Origin: Casuarina equisetifolia
Taxonomy: Eukaryota; Streptophyta; Magnoliopsida; Fagales; Casuarinaceae
Assembly (NCBI GenBank): GCA_028551475.1
Contig: CM052361.1
Location: 2,921,501-2,985,500 of the forward strand
DNA length: 64,000 bases
Direction of reading: 5' to 3'
Under the pieces are notes generated by a model. The model did not search any database, was not told the origin of the DNA, and saw only the letters and a program-made list of their open reading frames with translations. Shown in pieces: positions 38,735-51,193 of this stretch (the first letter of the stretch is position 1; each line of letters opens with the position of its first letter). A program made the translations under genes and the position numbers.

Positions 38735-39246
38735 AATAGTTGGAATAAAAAGAGCAGGCTTAGGTCAATTTCTTTTCTTATTTGATAGGCTTTCCTTGAC
38801 TTTTTACAAGCTACATTCACATAGCATGGTACTAACTATGAGTTGCTGAAATTATTTACTATTATATAATTGGAAGGCAAAGGCAACGTTAAACCGCTTT
38901 CAAATAATAAAATGAATTCCAATACAGTGAATCATCCAAATGAAAATAGATTTAAAAAGGATATATAAATAACTACTGTACATATTTCCTATGAGCATTA
39001 TCATAGAGAAGCATGAAATTGTGTATGTTGTCTAATTGGCTCTCAGCATTGGACTAAACAAAAGCTAAACTTTAACTCACCCTATCAAGAGTAAACCCAT
39101 TTCATCTATTTTAACAATTGCATGAGATCTATATGAAACTGTCTTACTTAATATTGTCCTATGCTATTTGTTAAATACTAGTTATTAGAAAGGAAAATTT
39201 GTGTTCTGTCATGATATTCCAAGTCAACAATGAAGTTTGGTTCTAA
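38735..39246 (+). pseudogene. 3'-flank relic of a peptide gene (E)
   Basis: The text gaataaaaagagcaggctt, then ggtcaatttcttttcttattt and later cacatagcatggtac match the 3' flanks of genes A, B and D, and 39,040-39,150 matches 17,530-17,639 downstream of gene B. No exon 2 is recognisable just upstream. It probably belonged to the same lost copy as 32,690-32,919. Confidence 0.45.
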
Positions 39247-40573
39247 ATCTTAGCTTATTTTTGTTAAGCTTACCATAAGGTGAGCTTATATTAATGTTGG
39301 TCTAATAAGTAAGATATATGGATTTGGTTCCGAAATATAGATTGGCTAGTATGGGTTGTGACTAACCAAATAGGGTTGTGATGAATGGGCATATATGGGT
39401 AGCATATAAGGTTAGGGCTAAGTCTTATCCTCTAGCTGATAGTATTTAAACATATTATTCATGTTAGGGTTATAGGAGGCTTCATTCTTGCAAAGCCACA
39501 ACCCTTTTAACTTCTCTCATCGAGCCAATGCTTTTGGAATGAGAATAGGGGATATGCACCTTACTTGAAGCTCAAATTTTGCATTTGTAGACCTTCATAA
39601 AGGATAACACTATAGTATGATTTCTGATTTCTCATCTAATTTTTTTTTGTAATGTTTATTTGGTGTTTTATATCTGACTATGCAAATTCTAGGTTTACGA
39701 TCTCATTAGATATCGATTAAATCTTACATGTGATATTGGAGTACTAGTAGCTCGAGTCTAAAATCTAGATTTTTCAATTTTTTTATGGTTTTCGTGGTTT
39801 TGAAAGAGTTTTTGGATTTACATGGGTAAATTATGATTTTTAAAAACAAAAGAAAAATCTCAAATCATTCAATCAGACCAAATTCAAGCAACTTTTTTTA
39901 TCCGATTGAATTTCTTTTAGTGTTTTTTGTTGTAAGCAGCCATAAGGAGCAAAGATCAATTGATCTGGATCAAGATTATTCAATCTAAATGCTCCAATTT
40001 GTAATTTTTTTTTTTTTGGTTTTTAATGTGAGTTGCATTAATGAAATTAATATACAAAAGCACAGGGGCATACCCCAGTATTACAACAATTTCCAAAGTA
40101 AACTAAGAGTAAGCAAAAATAGAGGTAGGAAGCCTCCAAATCTCACTCAAAAATACATTACCTTAAGAGGATTTGATATTGTGAAGCAGAGAAGCTCTCC
40201 CTCGTACAATTTTCCTTACTTTAGCCAACAAGATTGGAATGTCAACTAATGTATTTTGAAATTTTCTTCTATTCCTTTCTGCCCAAATGCAATAAATACA
40301 AGCTAGAAAAGATATTTTAAGAATTTTTGCAGCCAGATCTTTACCTTTTGATGCTTTAATCATCCAATTTAATTCTTCATTCCATCCTCTGATGTGACGT
40401 CGAATTCCATTTTGAACAAGGATATTTTTCCAAATTACCATTGTGCATGGACATTCAAAAAAGAGATGACTCCTGTTTTCTACTTGAACCTGACAAAACT
40501 CACAGTATTGGTTAATTGTAGGAAGCCATTGTACCATTCTTTCTGCTGTAGAAAGTCAATCATGGCAAACAAT

Positions 40574-41353
40574 AGCTTTCCTACAAACTACTTATGGTAA
40601 AGTTGGTAGAACCTGAAGCTCATTCTGTCAATTGAAGGCAAAATTTATCTGAATTGATGGCACGTACGCGGAGTGGAAAAATGACAAATGTTACTAAAGC
40701 CTCAAACACCTCAAAATCTGAGATTGCAACTGAAATTGCAGGTGCACTCTTCAAGTCAAGTTTGGATACTTCAGGTAAACCTGTGAACTCTCATTCTATT
40801 GAAATTGTTGGTGATTGTGATACTGTGGATGAAAATGTTAGCAAATTAACTTTACCAAACAATTTGCAAAGTGATTTTTCCCTTCCTCAAATAGCTTCTG
40901 GCGGAGGTTTAACAACAAGTTTTTTCCCTTCATTGGAAGGAGGATGATAATTTAATTTTGCTGTTTTCATAAGATTATCCATTGCAATATGTTTCCAAGA
41001 CAACCCAGAGTTCCCATTAGTTGAGTTGATATTTTGGCCTATTACTCCATTTAGTGAGCTATTTCCTTGAACTTTGTCTCCCACACTAACATTTTCATCC
41101 ACAGTATCACAATCACCAACAATTTCAATAGAATGAGAGTTCACAGGTTTACCTGAAGTATCCAAACTTGACTTGAAGAGTGCACCTGCAATTTCAGCTG
41201 CAATCTCAGATTTTGAGGTGTTTGAGGCTTTAGTAACATTTGTCATTTTTCCACTCCGCGTACGTGCCATCAATTCAAATAAATTTTGCCTTCCATTGAC
41301 TGAACGAGCTTCAGGTTCTACCAACTTTACCATAAGTAGTTTGTAGGAAAGCT
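40574..41353. repeat. Inverted repeat, two 268-bp arms
   Basis: Arms 40,574-40,841 and 41,086-41,353 are near-identical inverted copies (both encode MARTRSGKMTNV... through DCDTVDENV) around a 244-bp spacer. Only a few differences were seen by eye, for example one Thr/Ala codon. A transcript through this region could fold into a long hairpin. Confidence 0.9.
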
Positions 41354-41610
41354 AATTGATGTTTGAGAGAAGTACTCCGCATCCGCCTTTTCCCAATTCA
41401 ATCCCTACGAAGGTAAAGTCCGAGTACACTGCCCTTCATCTGTCTTCTTTGTTTTACTTCATCATACCATGGTCACCATCACCTGCTTCACCGCTGTATT
41501 CCGAGTACACTGCCCTCTCTCTTCCAGAAAATCCAGCTATTACCAACACTAGCAAGGATTAAGCTAGTACATGAGTAAGTAAGAAAGAGGCCTTGGAAAT
41601 CATCGGACGG

Positions 41611-42155
41611 ACTTTTTTTTTTTTTTTGGGGGGGGGTGGGGGAACGGATATGGACGGGGGATCTGATCTGGGAGGCAGGAAAGTGGGGAAGGCCAGATCT
41701 CGGAGCTGAGGGCGGGCGAGCAAGGGGGGGGGGACTAGCTGGGGGGCGGGTGAGGTCTGAGAGCTGAGGGCCGGCGGGCAAGCTGCGGGTAAGCTCGGGT
41801 CGGGTGAGCTGGGGGTTAAGCTGGGGGGGCGGGCGAACTGGGGTGGAGCGGGTCTGTGAGCTGAGGGCGAGCTAGTTGGCGGCTGAGGCCGAATCTGGGA
41901 GCGGGGAGCTGGGGGCGGGCGAGACAGGGGGCGAGCTGGGGGCGGCTGGGGGTGAGCTGGGGGAGCGGGGATCTGGGGGCTGGTGAAATGGGGGGCGGGC
42001 TGGGGGAGTTGGGAGGCGGGCGAGACGGGGGCGAGCTGGGGGCCGATCAGTAGGGGCGAGCTGGGGGCGGACAAGCTAGGGGCGGGCGAGACAGGGGCGA
42101 GCTGGGGCCGGGCTGGGGGCGAGCTAGGGGGCGAGCTGGGGGAGCGGGGATCTGG
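41611..42155. repeat. G-rich minisatellite at LINE 5' end
   Basis: The + strand is built from variants of gagctgggggcgggc over about 540 bp, preceded by a T15-G8 run. On the minus strand it gives a Pro/Ala/Ser/Arg-rich frame of about 208 codons, which I treat as low complexity. It lies where the LINE 5' untranslated region should be and has many G runs of four or more. Confidence 0.85.
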
Positions 42156-43324
42156 GCTCCAATTTGTAATTTCACCAATTTTCAAAAATCTAGTTTTTTA
42201 TTCGTTGATTTCGGTCAATTTTAGGACTTAATTTTCCTAAATCGACCTAAATCAACCCTCTACAGTGGTCTTCCAACGTTTATATGCTAATTAGAGTGAT
42301 TAAATCATTTACGGCTCCATTCATCACTCATTCAGGTCATTTACAACCCAAATCACAAAAACTAACTCGGTTCACGGGTCAACTTAGTCTGTTCATGGGC
42401 TTAGGCCAGTCAGTTCAGCCTATTGGGGTCCAACCTGACCTAGCCCATAAAGGTTAAGCCCGTTAGGTCGGGTTCGGCCTATTCCAATTCATGCCATTTG
42501 GGCATGGCCCACACAAGACTGGCCTGGCCCATCTCTAATCCAGCCTGGTCCATTTAGGTTCAGCTCAATCCATTCAGGTCTAGTCTAGTTAACCTATCTG
42601 GTCAATGATTGGTCACGGTCAATGGTCAAAAGTCAAAAATCATCAAAATTAATCAAAAACCTTCTAATGGCGTATGAAGGTGTGCGCGAGGTCCAAATTC
42701 AACGTGGTTTGCACCAAAATGTAAGTTTTTGAATTTCAAACATATTGGTATATGATTTAATATGTTTTATGTTTAAGGTAAGTTGATTTTGACAACTTAA
42801 AGTTTATAAAGCATGTTAATTTAAATATTGATTGAAGTTTAAAATACTTTGTGGTTTAATGTTTGAATAAGATTCAACTAACAAGTAGTGTAATAAATAT
42901 GCATTATTGTTTTAGCATCTTTAGCACATTAAGTTATATGTTAAATACATAGCATGCATTTAGTTAATTATTTAATATTGTTGTTATAAAGAATATGCAT
43001 GATTGTTTTCACATATTCTAAATAAATGATAAGCATGCTTAATGTTATAATACATTTATAAATTTATAGCATGCATTTAGTCACCATTGAAATTGTTTGA
43101 TATGTAATTTGGAAACAAAATGCCCTTAATTTATTAAGTACAAATTACATAAGGATTGTGAGTATACAATGGATGTCCAATTAAAGTATATCTCACAATA
43201 TGAGATTGATCTAATTAGGTTGTGACTATCAAAGTGGAACATCTTAATTGTGTTCAAAAAAATTTTCTTATACGGTTGAAGGATGTCTTTAGTTTTAATG
43301 TGCAGTCATACTCCCTAAAGAGGT

Positions 43325-46215
43325 TGGTAACTCTATTGTTTATAAATTTATTTTGTTTACTTTAGGAAAAATATAATATAATATTTGTGTAATTATATTT
43401 ATATTCATTTATATTGATTCAAGTTTTGTTTTTCGTACAACAAACCTAAGAAAGTAGAAAAAGAAGAGAAATGAAGCAAAATATTGAAAGAAAAGAAAGA
43501 AAAGAGCAAAAGGTTAGCTAGTGTATTGTATGCACATGGAACCCACGTGAGGAAAAAGAAAAGAAAGAACAAAATCAAGTGGGAGGGTGAATTGTTGAGG
43601 AAAGCAAGAGAAAGAGAGGTGAGAGTCGGGCATTTTGTTGAGAGAGAGAGAGAGAGAGAGAGAGAGGTAGTTTCTGGCAACTAAGAGGACCTTGCCAGAA
43701 AGCAGAGGCCACGCACGACAACACGGGACTCTAAGGACGCTGAACAATCGGGCAAAAGCCAACCATCGCATTCTTTTCCTACGAAGGCACCCATTTCTGA
43801 CAACCCATTCCACTTTCCAGCTAGTTTTGGGCATTTTTCGATGAAAAGAGAATGGATCCAACATCCTAGTACGATTTTTGACTCCTTTATGGCAATTGCG
43901 TGCAGTTTCATGGCGGTTTCCAGTGAAGAATGCAAATGCTGTCCAAGCTTTCTCCATCAAATCTACACGTTTCTATGGCAGATTTAAGCAATTTTTTAGT
44001 GGATTGGCACTCCAGGCGTCCTCCTCTATAATTTCTGGCATTTTCTGTGATGATCGACGATGGAGCATGACTGGTGCATGGTGGAGGCACATAAAGGCGC
44101 GTGGCTACTCGTTTTCGTCCCTTTTTTCAAACAGCTCCTCTTCCTTCCTCTTATGTGTAGAAATTGTGCAAATCCAGCTTGAAAGGTGATAACTTTATTT
44201 TTATAGAGTTATTTTACCTATTTTTAGGCAATAAATAATAGAATGCTTATAAGAAAATATTTGAATTCCTCTTTATTTACTTGAATTTGTCTTATTTTTA
44301 TAGCATAAGGAGGCATGGAGAAAAAGGATAAGCATAGAGAACCTGATGTTTATTATATGGTCAAAATATCAAAATCAAGAAAATCAAGAAAATCAAGATA
44401 GGCTTGGACTTTAGATTTTTCATTGTTGTTAGGTTTTCTAAATAATTAGAAAACCTATTCATGTTAGGAGTTCAAAGCCCAATCAATGTAAGAGTTCAAA
44501 ACCCAATTGTCTTGGGTCTCTAAAACCCACTTCTACTAAGATAAGAGATAGGTCTAAACCTAAACCCTATTTAAGAGAAGAAAAGAGGCAAAAGAAGGGG
44601 AGCAGGAAATTGAGCACAACTCAAGAGAGAGGCTAAGAATTCAAGATTTTCTTGAAGAGAAGACAAAAATGGTGATAGACTTCTTGTTCTTGTATTCAAG
44701 ATGCATTCTTTAATTCCTATTATTGTTTCTCCTCATTATTTCTTTTATGTTTTAGTTTACTTTTGTTAGAACTATGATGTAACCTAATTATGATGGTATG
44801 ACCTTATGATTATTATGCTTTGTAAGATATTTTGTTTAAGTGAAGTTGCATATTACTGTGTTTAATGCTTTTAAGTGATTAGCTACCACTTAAATGATCT
44901 GATTTGCATGTTTGAAATTGATGAGAGATGATATGCAATTGCTTCTTGTAATATGTAACTATAAATTAAATAGGAATAGACATATATCATATTGTTTGTG
45001 TGGCTTTCAGTGTAAATTGGGAATGTTTATATATCATAATGCATTGGTTGTTTCAATTCACGTATAGAGGTATTGTGAATTAATGAACTAAATAGGTTCA
45101 CTATACCTAAACATATGATAGTAAATAAATTAAGAGATTCCACCATCATATAAATATTATCCATCTTGCAAGCATACATAATCTACATTAGTACCTCATA
45201 GTTATGGTGAAATCGGACACTCTAACATGTTTTGCATATCTAGTTTTATTAAATTTAGTTAGTTAATCTATCATCTATCATCTATCATCTATCATCTATC
45301 ATTTGGATTTGTTAGATAAATTCTAAGAGTTATTCACCATTAGTAATTAGTTGGTCTAGTAATCATCAATCTTTGTGGGACAATATCTTTCTTATCATTA
45401 TATTACTTGTTCGACATATTCACTTGCATCTAAATTTCATCGAGCAAAAGGGAAGACAATTTAGTGACAACTTAGTTGTTTTTCAATTTGAGATATTTTA
45501 TGTGATTTTCTACATTGTTCTTGTTTATGTAAATATGATGTTTTAGTTATTATGTTAGAGCTACGATGGAATTTGATTATGAAGTATGAATGACATGATT
45601 ATTATGTTTTGTGAGATGTTTTATTTGTGTGAAGTTACATTTCACTAAGCTTAATGCTTTTAAGTGATTAGTTACCACTTAAATTATTTGATTTGTATGT
45701 TAAAGACCAACAAGAAATGACATACAACTGCTTCATGTAATATGTAATCATAGATTAATATGGATAGAATTATACCATATGATTTGTATGGCTTTAGGTA
45801 AAAATTGAAATATTCACATATCTTAATGCACTTAGTTCATTTAATTCATGGGTAGAAATACAGTGAGTTAATGAGTTAAGTAGGTTACCTATACCTAGAC
45901 ATAGGATAGTGAATAAATTAGGAAATTCCACCATCACATAAGTAAAATCAATCTTATAAGCATAATTGATCTACATTCGTACCTAATAGTTAGGTGAAAT
46001 CGGATGCTTAAACATGTTTCGTTAAGCAAGTTTAAGTTAAATTTAGTTATTTAGTCTATGTTTTATCATTTCAATTTGCTAGATAAACTCTAACAGTTAT
46101 TCAACATTAGTAATTAGTTGGTATAGTAATCACCAGTCCCTATAGGATGATACTCATTCTCATTATTATATTACTTGTTTGACATGTATACTTGCATGTA
46201 GAATTTTATCAGATA
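43325..46215 (+). mobile_element. Solo gypsy LTR, long subtype, split by another LTR
   Basis: Begins TGGTAACTCT and is flanked by the perfect duplication gaggt (43,320-43,324 and 46,216-46,220). It matches 24,119-25,971 along its length except for the nested LTR at 44,187-45,446. A (GA)n run lies at about 43,640-43,666. Confidence 0.85.
44187..45446 (+). mobile_element. Solo gypsy LTR nested in a solo LTR
   Basis: Starts TGATAACTTT, ends CATCGAGCA, flanked by the perfect duplication aaagg (44,182-44,186 and 45,447-45,451). It has a short catctat tandem run at about 45,270-45,302. Confidence 0.9.
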
Positions 46216-49200
46216 GAGGTGATTATATGTTAGAACTTAGAGGGATGCATAGTAAGAAATGCATGAGTTTAGACTAATTGAAGTAATCTATACACCCAAA
46301 GGTGGTAGATTATGAAAATTAGAATATTCTCATGGTAACTACTATGTAGAGATTTTACAATTACATGTTATATATTTTGTCCAAAGGTATTTATGTGACA
46401 ATATATGTGAACTCTCTTGTGATATGTTCATATGGTTTTAGTTCATATCATACTCACATTACTGACTTTGTGTTGGTTTTAATTTAGTCACTTTATTTAT
46501 CCACAGAAACCTAAATAAAGGTTCATATGTAGTCTTTATTTTTGAAGTGGAAGGAAGACATGAAGTTTTTAATATATATGGCATATGTAGGATTTTGCCT
46601 ATATGGATAAATCAATGGATCACATTGAATATAGTAAGGATAAATGTTGGTATAGGCTACATGTTGAAGAATTAAATGCACTTGTATACCATCCATAAAA
46701 GGGTCAACTTAAAATTACTATTAGGTGATTTATTATATTGCCAAGGAATTCATGAATTAAGTGGCATTAAGGTACTTTGCCTCATTAAAAACTCCCAATA
46801 AAATTTAACTTTATTCTTCTAAGGTTTGATAATAAAGATGTTAAAAACCATATTTGGGGTTATAGATTATCAAACTAAATTTTAATACCAGTAAAAGTAA
46901 ACATCAAAATTTAATACTCATAAAGATACTCAAAACACCACCAAGGATTTTGAGTAATTTAGCATAGTATTAGGGGTTAAAAGTGAAATCTTTTAATAAG
47001 ATTGTGATAATTACTTCTTATCTACGAAAAAGGGTCACATGAGGAAAGACTGCATTTCTTACTATGAGACCAAAATGTAAGTTCTTTGATTTTTTTTATG
47101 AATCTAATTTATCTCAAGCCTATCTAGATCCTAATGGCAAGATACTGGTGCAACTAATCATATTACTTTCACCATTCAAGGATTGATAAACATTTTATCT
47201 TATGGATTATATATAGTATTTATCTCCCAATGATATCTTTCTCTTTTAGTAGTTAAGAAAGATATTCTTAAAAGCCTTTATCTAAAAAGAAATTTTATGC
47301 TTTGTGGCATAAAAGTTTTGGTCACGTTTCTAGAAAATAGTCGAAAGATTGATAAAGCTTAACATTTAATCTACTCATATAGGTGATCTAGACATATATG
47401 TAAAATTACGATAGAAGCAAATTGACCAAGATAAGGAATTGATTTGTAGTCTAGTGTTTTGACCTATTGGAGGTCATATATAATTGATATTATATACCCT
47501 TATATAGTAATACTGTACAAAATTTTTTATTTCTACATATTCTTAAATTGGTTTTTCCCACAATGGTTATATATACTCATTAAGAAAGAGTTTGAATCTT
47601 TTAAAGAAATTTAAAGTCCTTGGGTTGGTGGTTGAAAAATAGTTAAGGCAGAGTATTAAAATTCTCAGATCTGATTGGGAGATAAGTATTATAGTAGACA
47701 TGAGATGCTGATTAGTTTAAAAGCATGCTTACCGAAGGGATTTTAAGAGAATAAGCTAATTTGGAATCCAAAACATAATGGTGTAGCCAAAAAAAGAAAA
47801 AATGTAATTATACTCTTATGAATATGTCAAGGACTATGATTTGTAAGACTAATTTACATAATTTCTTGTGAGAAAAGCTTTGAAAAGATCATTTCATATT
47901 TGAGCCTAGTTATTTCACAAATTCTTTTTAAGTTGTGTATTAGAAGTGTACCAAATCTTAAACATCATAAAGTGTAAGATGTTTTATAGAAATAAATTGT
48001 TCAACCTAAACCTCTACAAGTAGGAATGGAGAACTAAAGTTATTTTAAGATAATATAATTTAGAATCTTACTTAGGTCATTTAAAGGGATATTTGTTTGA
48101 TCAATAAAATAGACAGTAAAGTTACACATTTTCTAAGAACTAAATATGACTGAGTAAGATGTATGTAGAGCTTATGACACTAAAGTGAAGACCTACTAAG
48201 GTAATTCAACTATTTATTGGTAAAGTTCTAAATAAGGTCCCACAAGTCCAACACTTGCTTATGGTATTTTTATTGGAGGTTCATTAGGTAAAGACGATTT
48301 ATTGTTCATTTATATTATTGGGTCTTTTAGATGTAATGAGTGATAAAATGAAGTTAATGAGTAGTTTATGGTATTTGTGATTTTGTTGAATTGTCTAAAT
48401 GTTGAGAGCTTATTGAATTATTTATTGGTAGCAAATGTATACAACAAGTCTAAAAAGGTTCTATAAAAAAGATTAAGAGGTTTAAAACCACACTAGTGGA
48501 TAAGGAATTATACCATACAAACATGAAGACCATTTATAAATAAGAAGGTCTAGGTGTGGTCCAATCTTAAGTATATATAATGAATTTATGTGTAAACATA
48601 ACAAATTTATTTATGGATTAAAGCATGTTTTTCAATAGTAGTACTTGAAGTTTGAAAGTTTCTACCTTTATGCAGTAATACACTGAATAGAATAGACTAT
48701 ACATAAATATATACTTAGTTCAGTGGGAGTATAACAATATGGATGATATCTTGCTTACAAGCAATGATCATAGGTTACTTCATGATATAGTATAGTTATT
48801 TGGTAGTCCATAAGAAATATTGTCAATTATTGAGTCTTTCTTAAAAAAAAAATCTTAATAATGTTTTATAAAGGTTGCATATGGAAGGTTGCATACCCAA
48901 AAATGTACTTATCCTTGTAGGTAACAAACTATATACTTAAGTTTGTACTAGGCCTTATGTTATTTTCGATAACGTATTGGATAAAAGTTTATAAGACTTT
49001 GATCAAGATTATTAGATTATTACCAAAAGATTTTCAAGTGCTAAAAAGATAAGTTTTTATTAGTCGACCCATAGATGTATAGATAAATTGCAACTAGTGG
49101 GATACACATATTTAAACCTTGTAAGATGTAAGAATAATATTTGAAATCTACATCAAGATACCTTTATAGTAGATATGACAGTATCATGAAATGTGTAAAA

Positions 49201-50573
49201 CAGAAACCAATGACTTCTTCAATTATGTAGGCAAAATTTTGTATTATGCTATAGGGCAGCTATTCAGGTGTTTAGTCTTAAGAATCTCATTGAAAGGTTC
49301 ACAGAGTTTGATTCCTTTGTTAGACCTATCAAATTATATTGTGATAATAAAGTAACTTATTGTTAATTAACAATGATAAAGGTATCACATGGTCCAAACA
49401 CATAGAAATCAAACGTTGAGTTGTAAAGGATGAACTTAAGAAAGGTGACATCACAATTTAGAATTTCATTATAGATACTATGTTTGTACACCTACATACT
49501 AAAGCCTTGTGTTTTTAGAGACATGTCATTATGAGCTTAAAAGCATTATAAGATGCTATTGTTTAATGGGAGCACTATAATATAAAGTTTGTATCTAAGT
49601 TGATTTACAATGGGGTAAATTGTTGAAAATTAGATTACCTATCATGAATTATGCCAGCTGTATTTTACACATAGGTGTTTTATATGTTAACAAGTTAAAT
49701 CTGTATATATATAAATAATGTATATATATTAAAGTCTTAAGAGATGTGCAAACCTTAAGCAATGGCTTGGGTATACAATAATTAGCCATAAAGCATGTCT
49801 TGTGATACATAAAGTTAAACTCGAGCTATTAAGGACAAGATATGAAAAGGTTCATTGGAACCATAAAGTATATTCTCTTAGGGTATTTTGTTATCAAATG
49901 AGAGAGAATTAGACTAATAACATAAATAACACATGATGTAGATAGTCTTATATGGTTGTCACACTACCATATTCATCCATATCAATAAGATTGAAACTTT
50001 TGTGACCATGATTAGTATTGTATCAATTAAAAGGTACAACTACTGCCATGATTCAAAGGTTAAAATCTTATGTGATGGGAATATTATTTAGAACAATCTA
50101 AGATCAACATAAAGGTGCACACATATAATTATTTTGAAATACTAATTATTATTATTATTACTAGTTTATTCACATTAATATAGCCTAAGTGGAAGAATGT
50201 TAGCTTATTTTTGTTAAGCTTACAATAAGGTGGGATTATATTAATATTGGTGTAATAAATAAGATATATGGATTTGGTTCTAGAATATGAATTGGCTAGT
50301 ATAGGCCATGGCTAACCAAATAAGGTTGTGATGAGTGGGCTTATATAGGTAGCACATAAAGGTTAGGGCTAAGTCTTATCCTCTTGCTCATAGTATTTAA
50401 GCATACTATTCAGGTTAGGATTACAAGAGGCTTCATTCTTACAAAGCCATAACCTTTTTAGTTTCTCTCATTGAGCCACTGTTTTCAAAATAAGAATAGG
50501 AGATATGCACCTTACTTGAAGCTTAAATTCCACATTTATAGACCTTTATAAAGGATAATACTACAGTATGATT

Positions 50574-51193
50574 TACTTTGTAGAAGGGTGGGCAGCATGG
50601 GACCTAAAAGCTTGTTGAAACTGAGATTAATTGTTTACAGTGATGATAAGTTGCCTATGGATATTGGGATAAGGCCCATTAAATGATTTCTTAACAGAAG
50701 CAACATTTGGAATTTTGGCAAGACCTCAAACCATGAAGGTATCTGTAAAATAAAGTTGTTCTTTCCAATGTCGATGGTTTTCAACCATCGTAAAAAAGCT
50801 AACTAGTAGGGTAGAGAGCCATGGAAATTGTTGCCTACCAAGGATAAGCTAGACAAAAATGATAGGTTGCCCAAGTGTGGAGGAATAGTTCCTGCAAGAT
50901 TTATGTGAGAAAGACTTAAGGCTATCACTCTATGGCGATTGGCATTGCAGGTGATCCCAACCAAGCAGAGGTGTTGCCGAACCAGTTGCTTGCCAAGATT
51001 TGGTAGGGGTCATCATTGATATAGGCTTTGAAGGCAAAAAGAGATTATTGGTCTGTAGTAATGTTGGTTCTTGACGCCATAGGCAGGCTAGATAAAAAGA
51101 AAAGGAAACCAATACTAGGAGAAAATAGATGAGAAAGGCAGAGGTGTCCATGAAAGCATATAGGTTGATGTATGACACGATTGTAGCAAACAT
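50574..51193 (-). pseudogene. Second LRR receptor-like N-terminal relic
   Basis: A minus-strand copy of the 2,125-2,697 segment: the start MDTSAFLIYFLLVLV is conserved, followed by frameshifted LRR-cap sequence (TNNLFLPSKPISMM; CNANH-region equivalent near 50,930) and decayed repeats down to 50,574. It carries frameshifts and deletions and is clearly dead. LRR homology stops at tactttgtagaaggg, the same place as in copy 1, where a truncated copia terminal repeat begins. It shows that the LRR receptor gene was duplicated along with the region. Confidence 0.8.

Larger units (their letters stand above)
40008..42155 (-). mobile_element. Rearranged LINE with internal inverted duplication
   Basis: The insert is bounded by perfect 17-bp direct repeats GCTCCAATTTGTAATTT (39,991-40,007 and 42,156-42,172), so it arrived as one event. 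Read on the minus strand: a GC-rich 5' part (42,155-41,570), ORF1-like sequence starting near 41,333 (MVKLVEPEARSV; MARTRSGKMTNVTKAS; later GLSWKHIAMDNL), an inverted second copy of the ORF1 start (40,574-40,841, + strand), and then directly the zf-RVT tail of ORF2 (40,537-40,163: CEFCQVQVENRSHLFFEC; CIWAERNRRKF) and an A-tail at 40,004-40,018. The endonuclease and reverse transcriptase core are absent. Confidence 0.85.
39248..50573 (+). mobile_element. Ty1/copia-type LTR fossil 4 with nested insertions
   Basis: The left terminal repeat is 39,248 to about 39,735 and the right one 50,198-50,573 (about 110 bp shorter, cut at the LRR relic). A purine tract (aagtggaagaa) precedes the right repeat, and a degraded initiator-Met primer site follows the left one, giving + orientation. 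Parts seen in order: gag-side remains, a zinc knuckle and protease-side block (near 47,030-47,170), a GAG-pre-integrase-like block (about 47,300), integrase remains (to about 47,900), then reverse transcriptase/RNase H remains up to about 49,600. A LINE and two solo gypsy LTRs are nested in its 5' half. Heavily decayed. Confidence 0.8.

Noticed and set aside
41559-42185. A 208-codon Pro/Ser/Ala/Arg-rich open frame on the minus strand
   Set aside because: It is produced by the G-rich minisatellite in every frame without stops; no domain and no support for expression.
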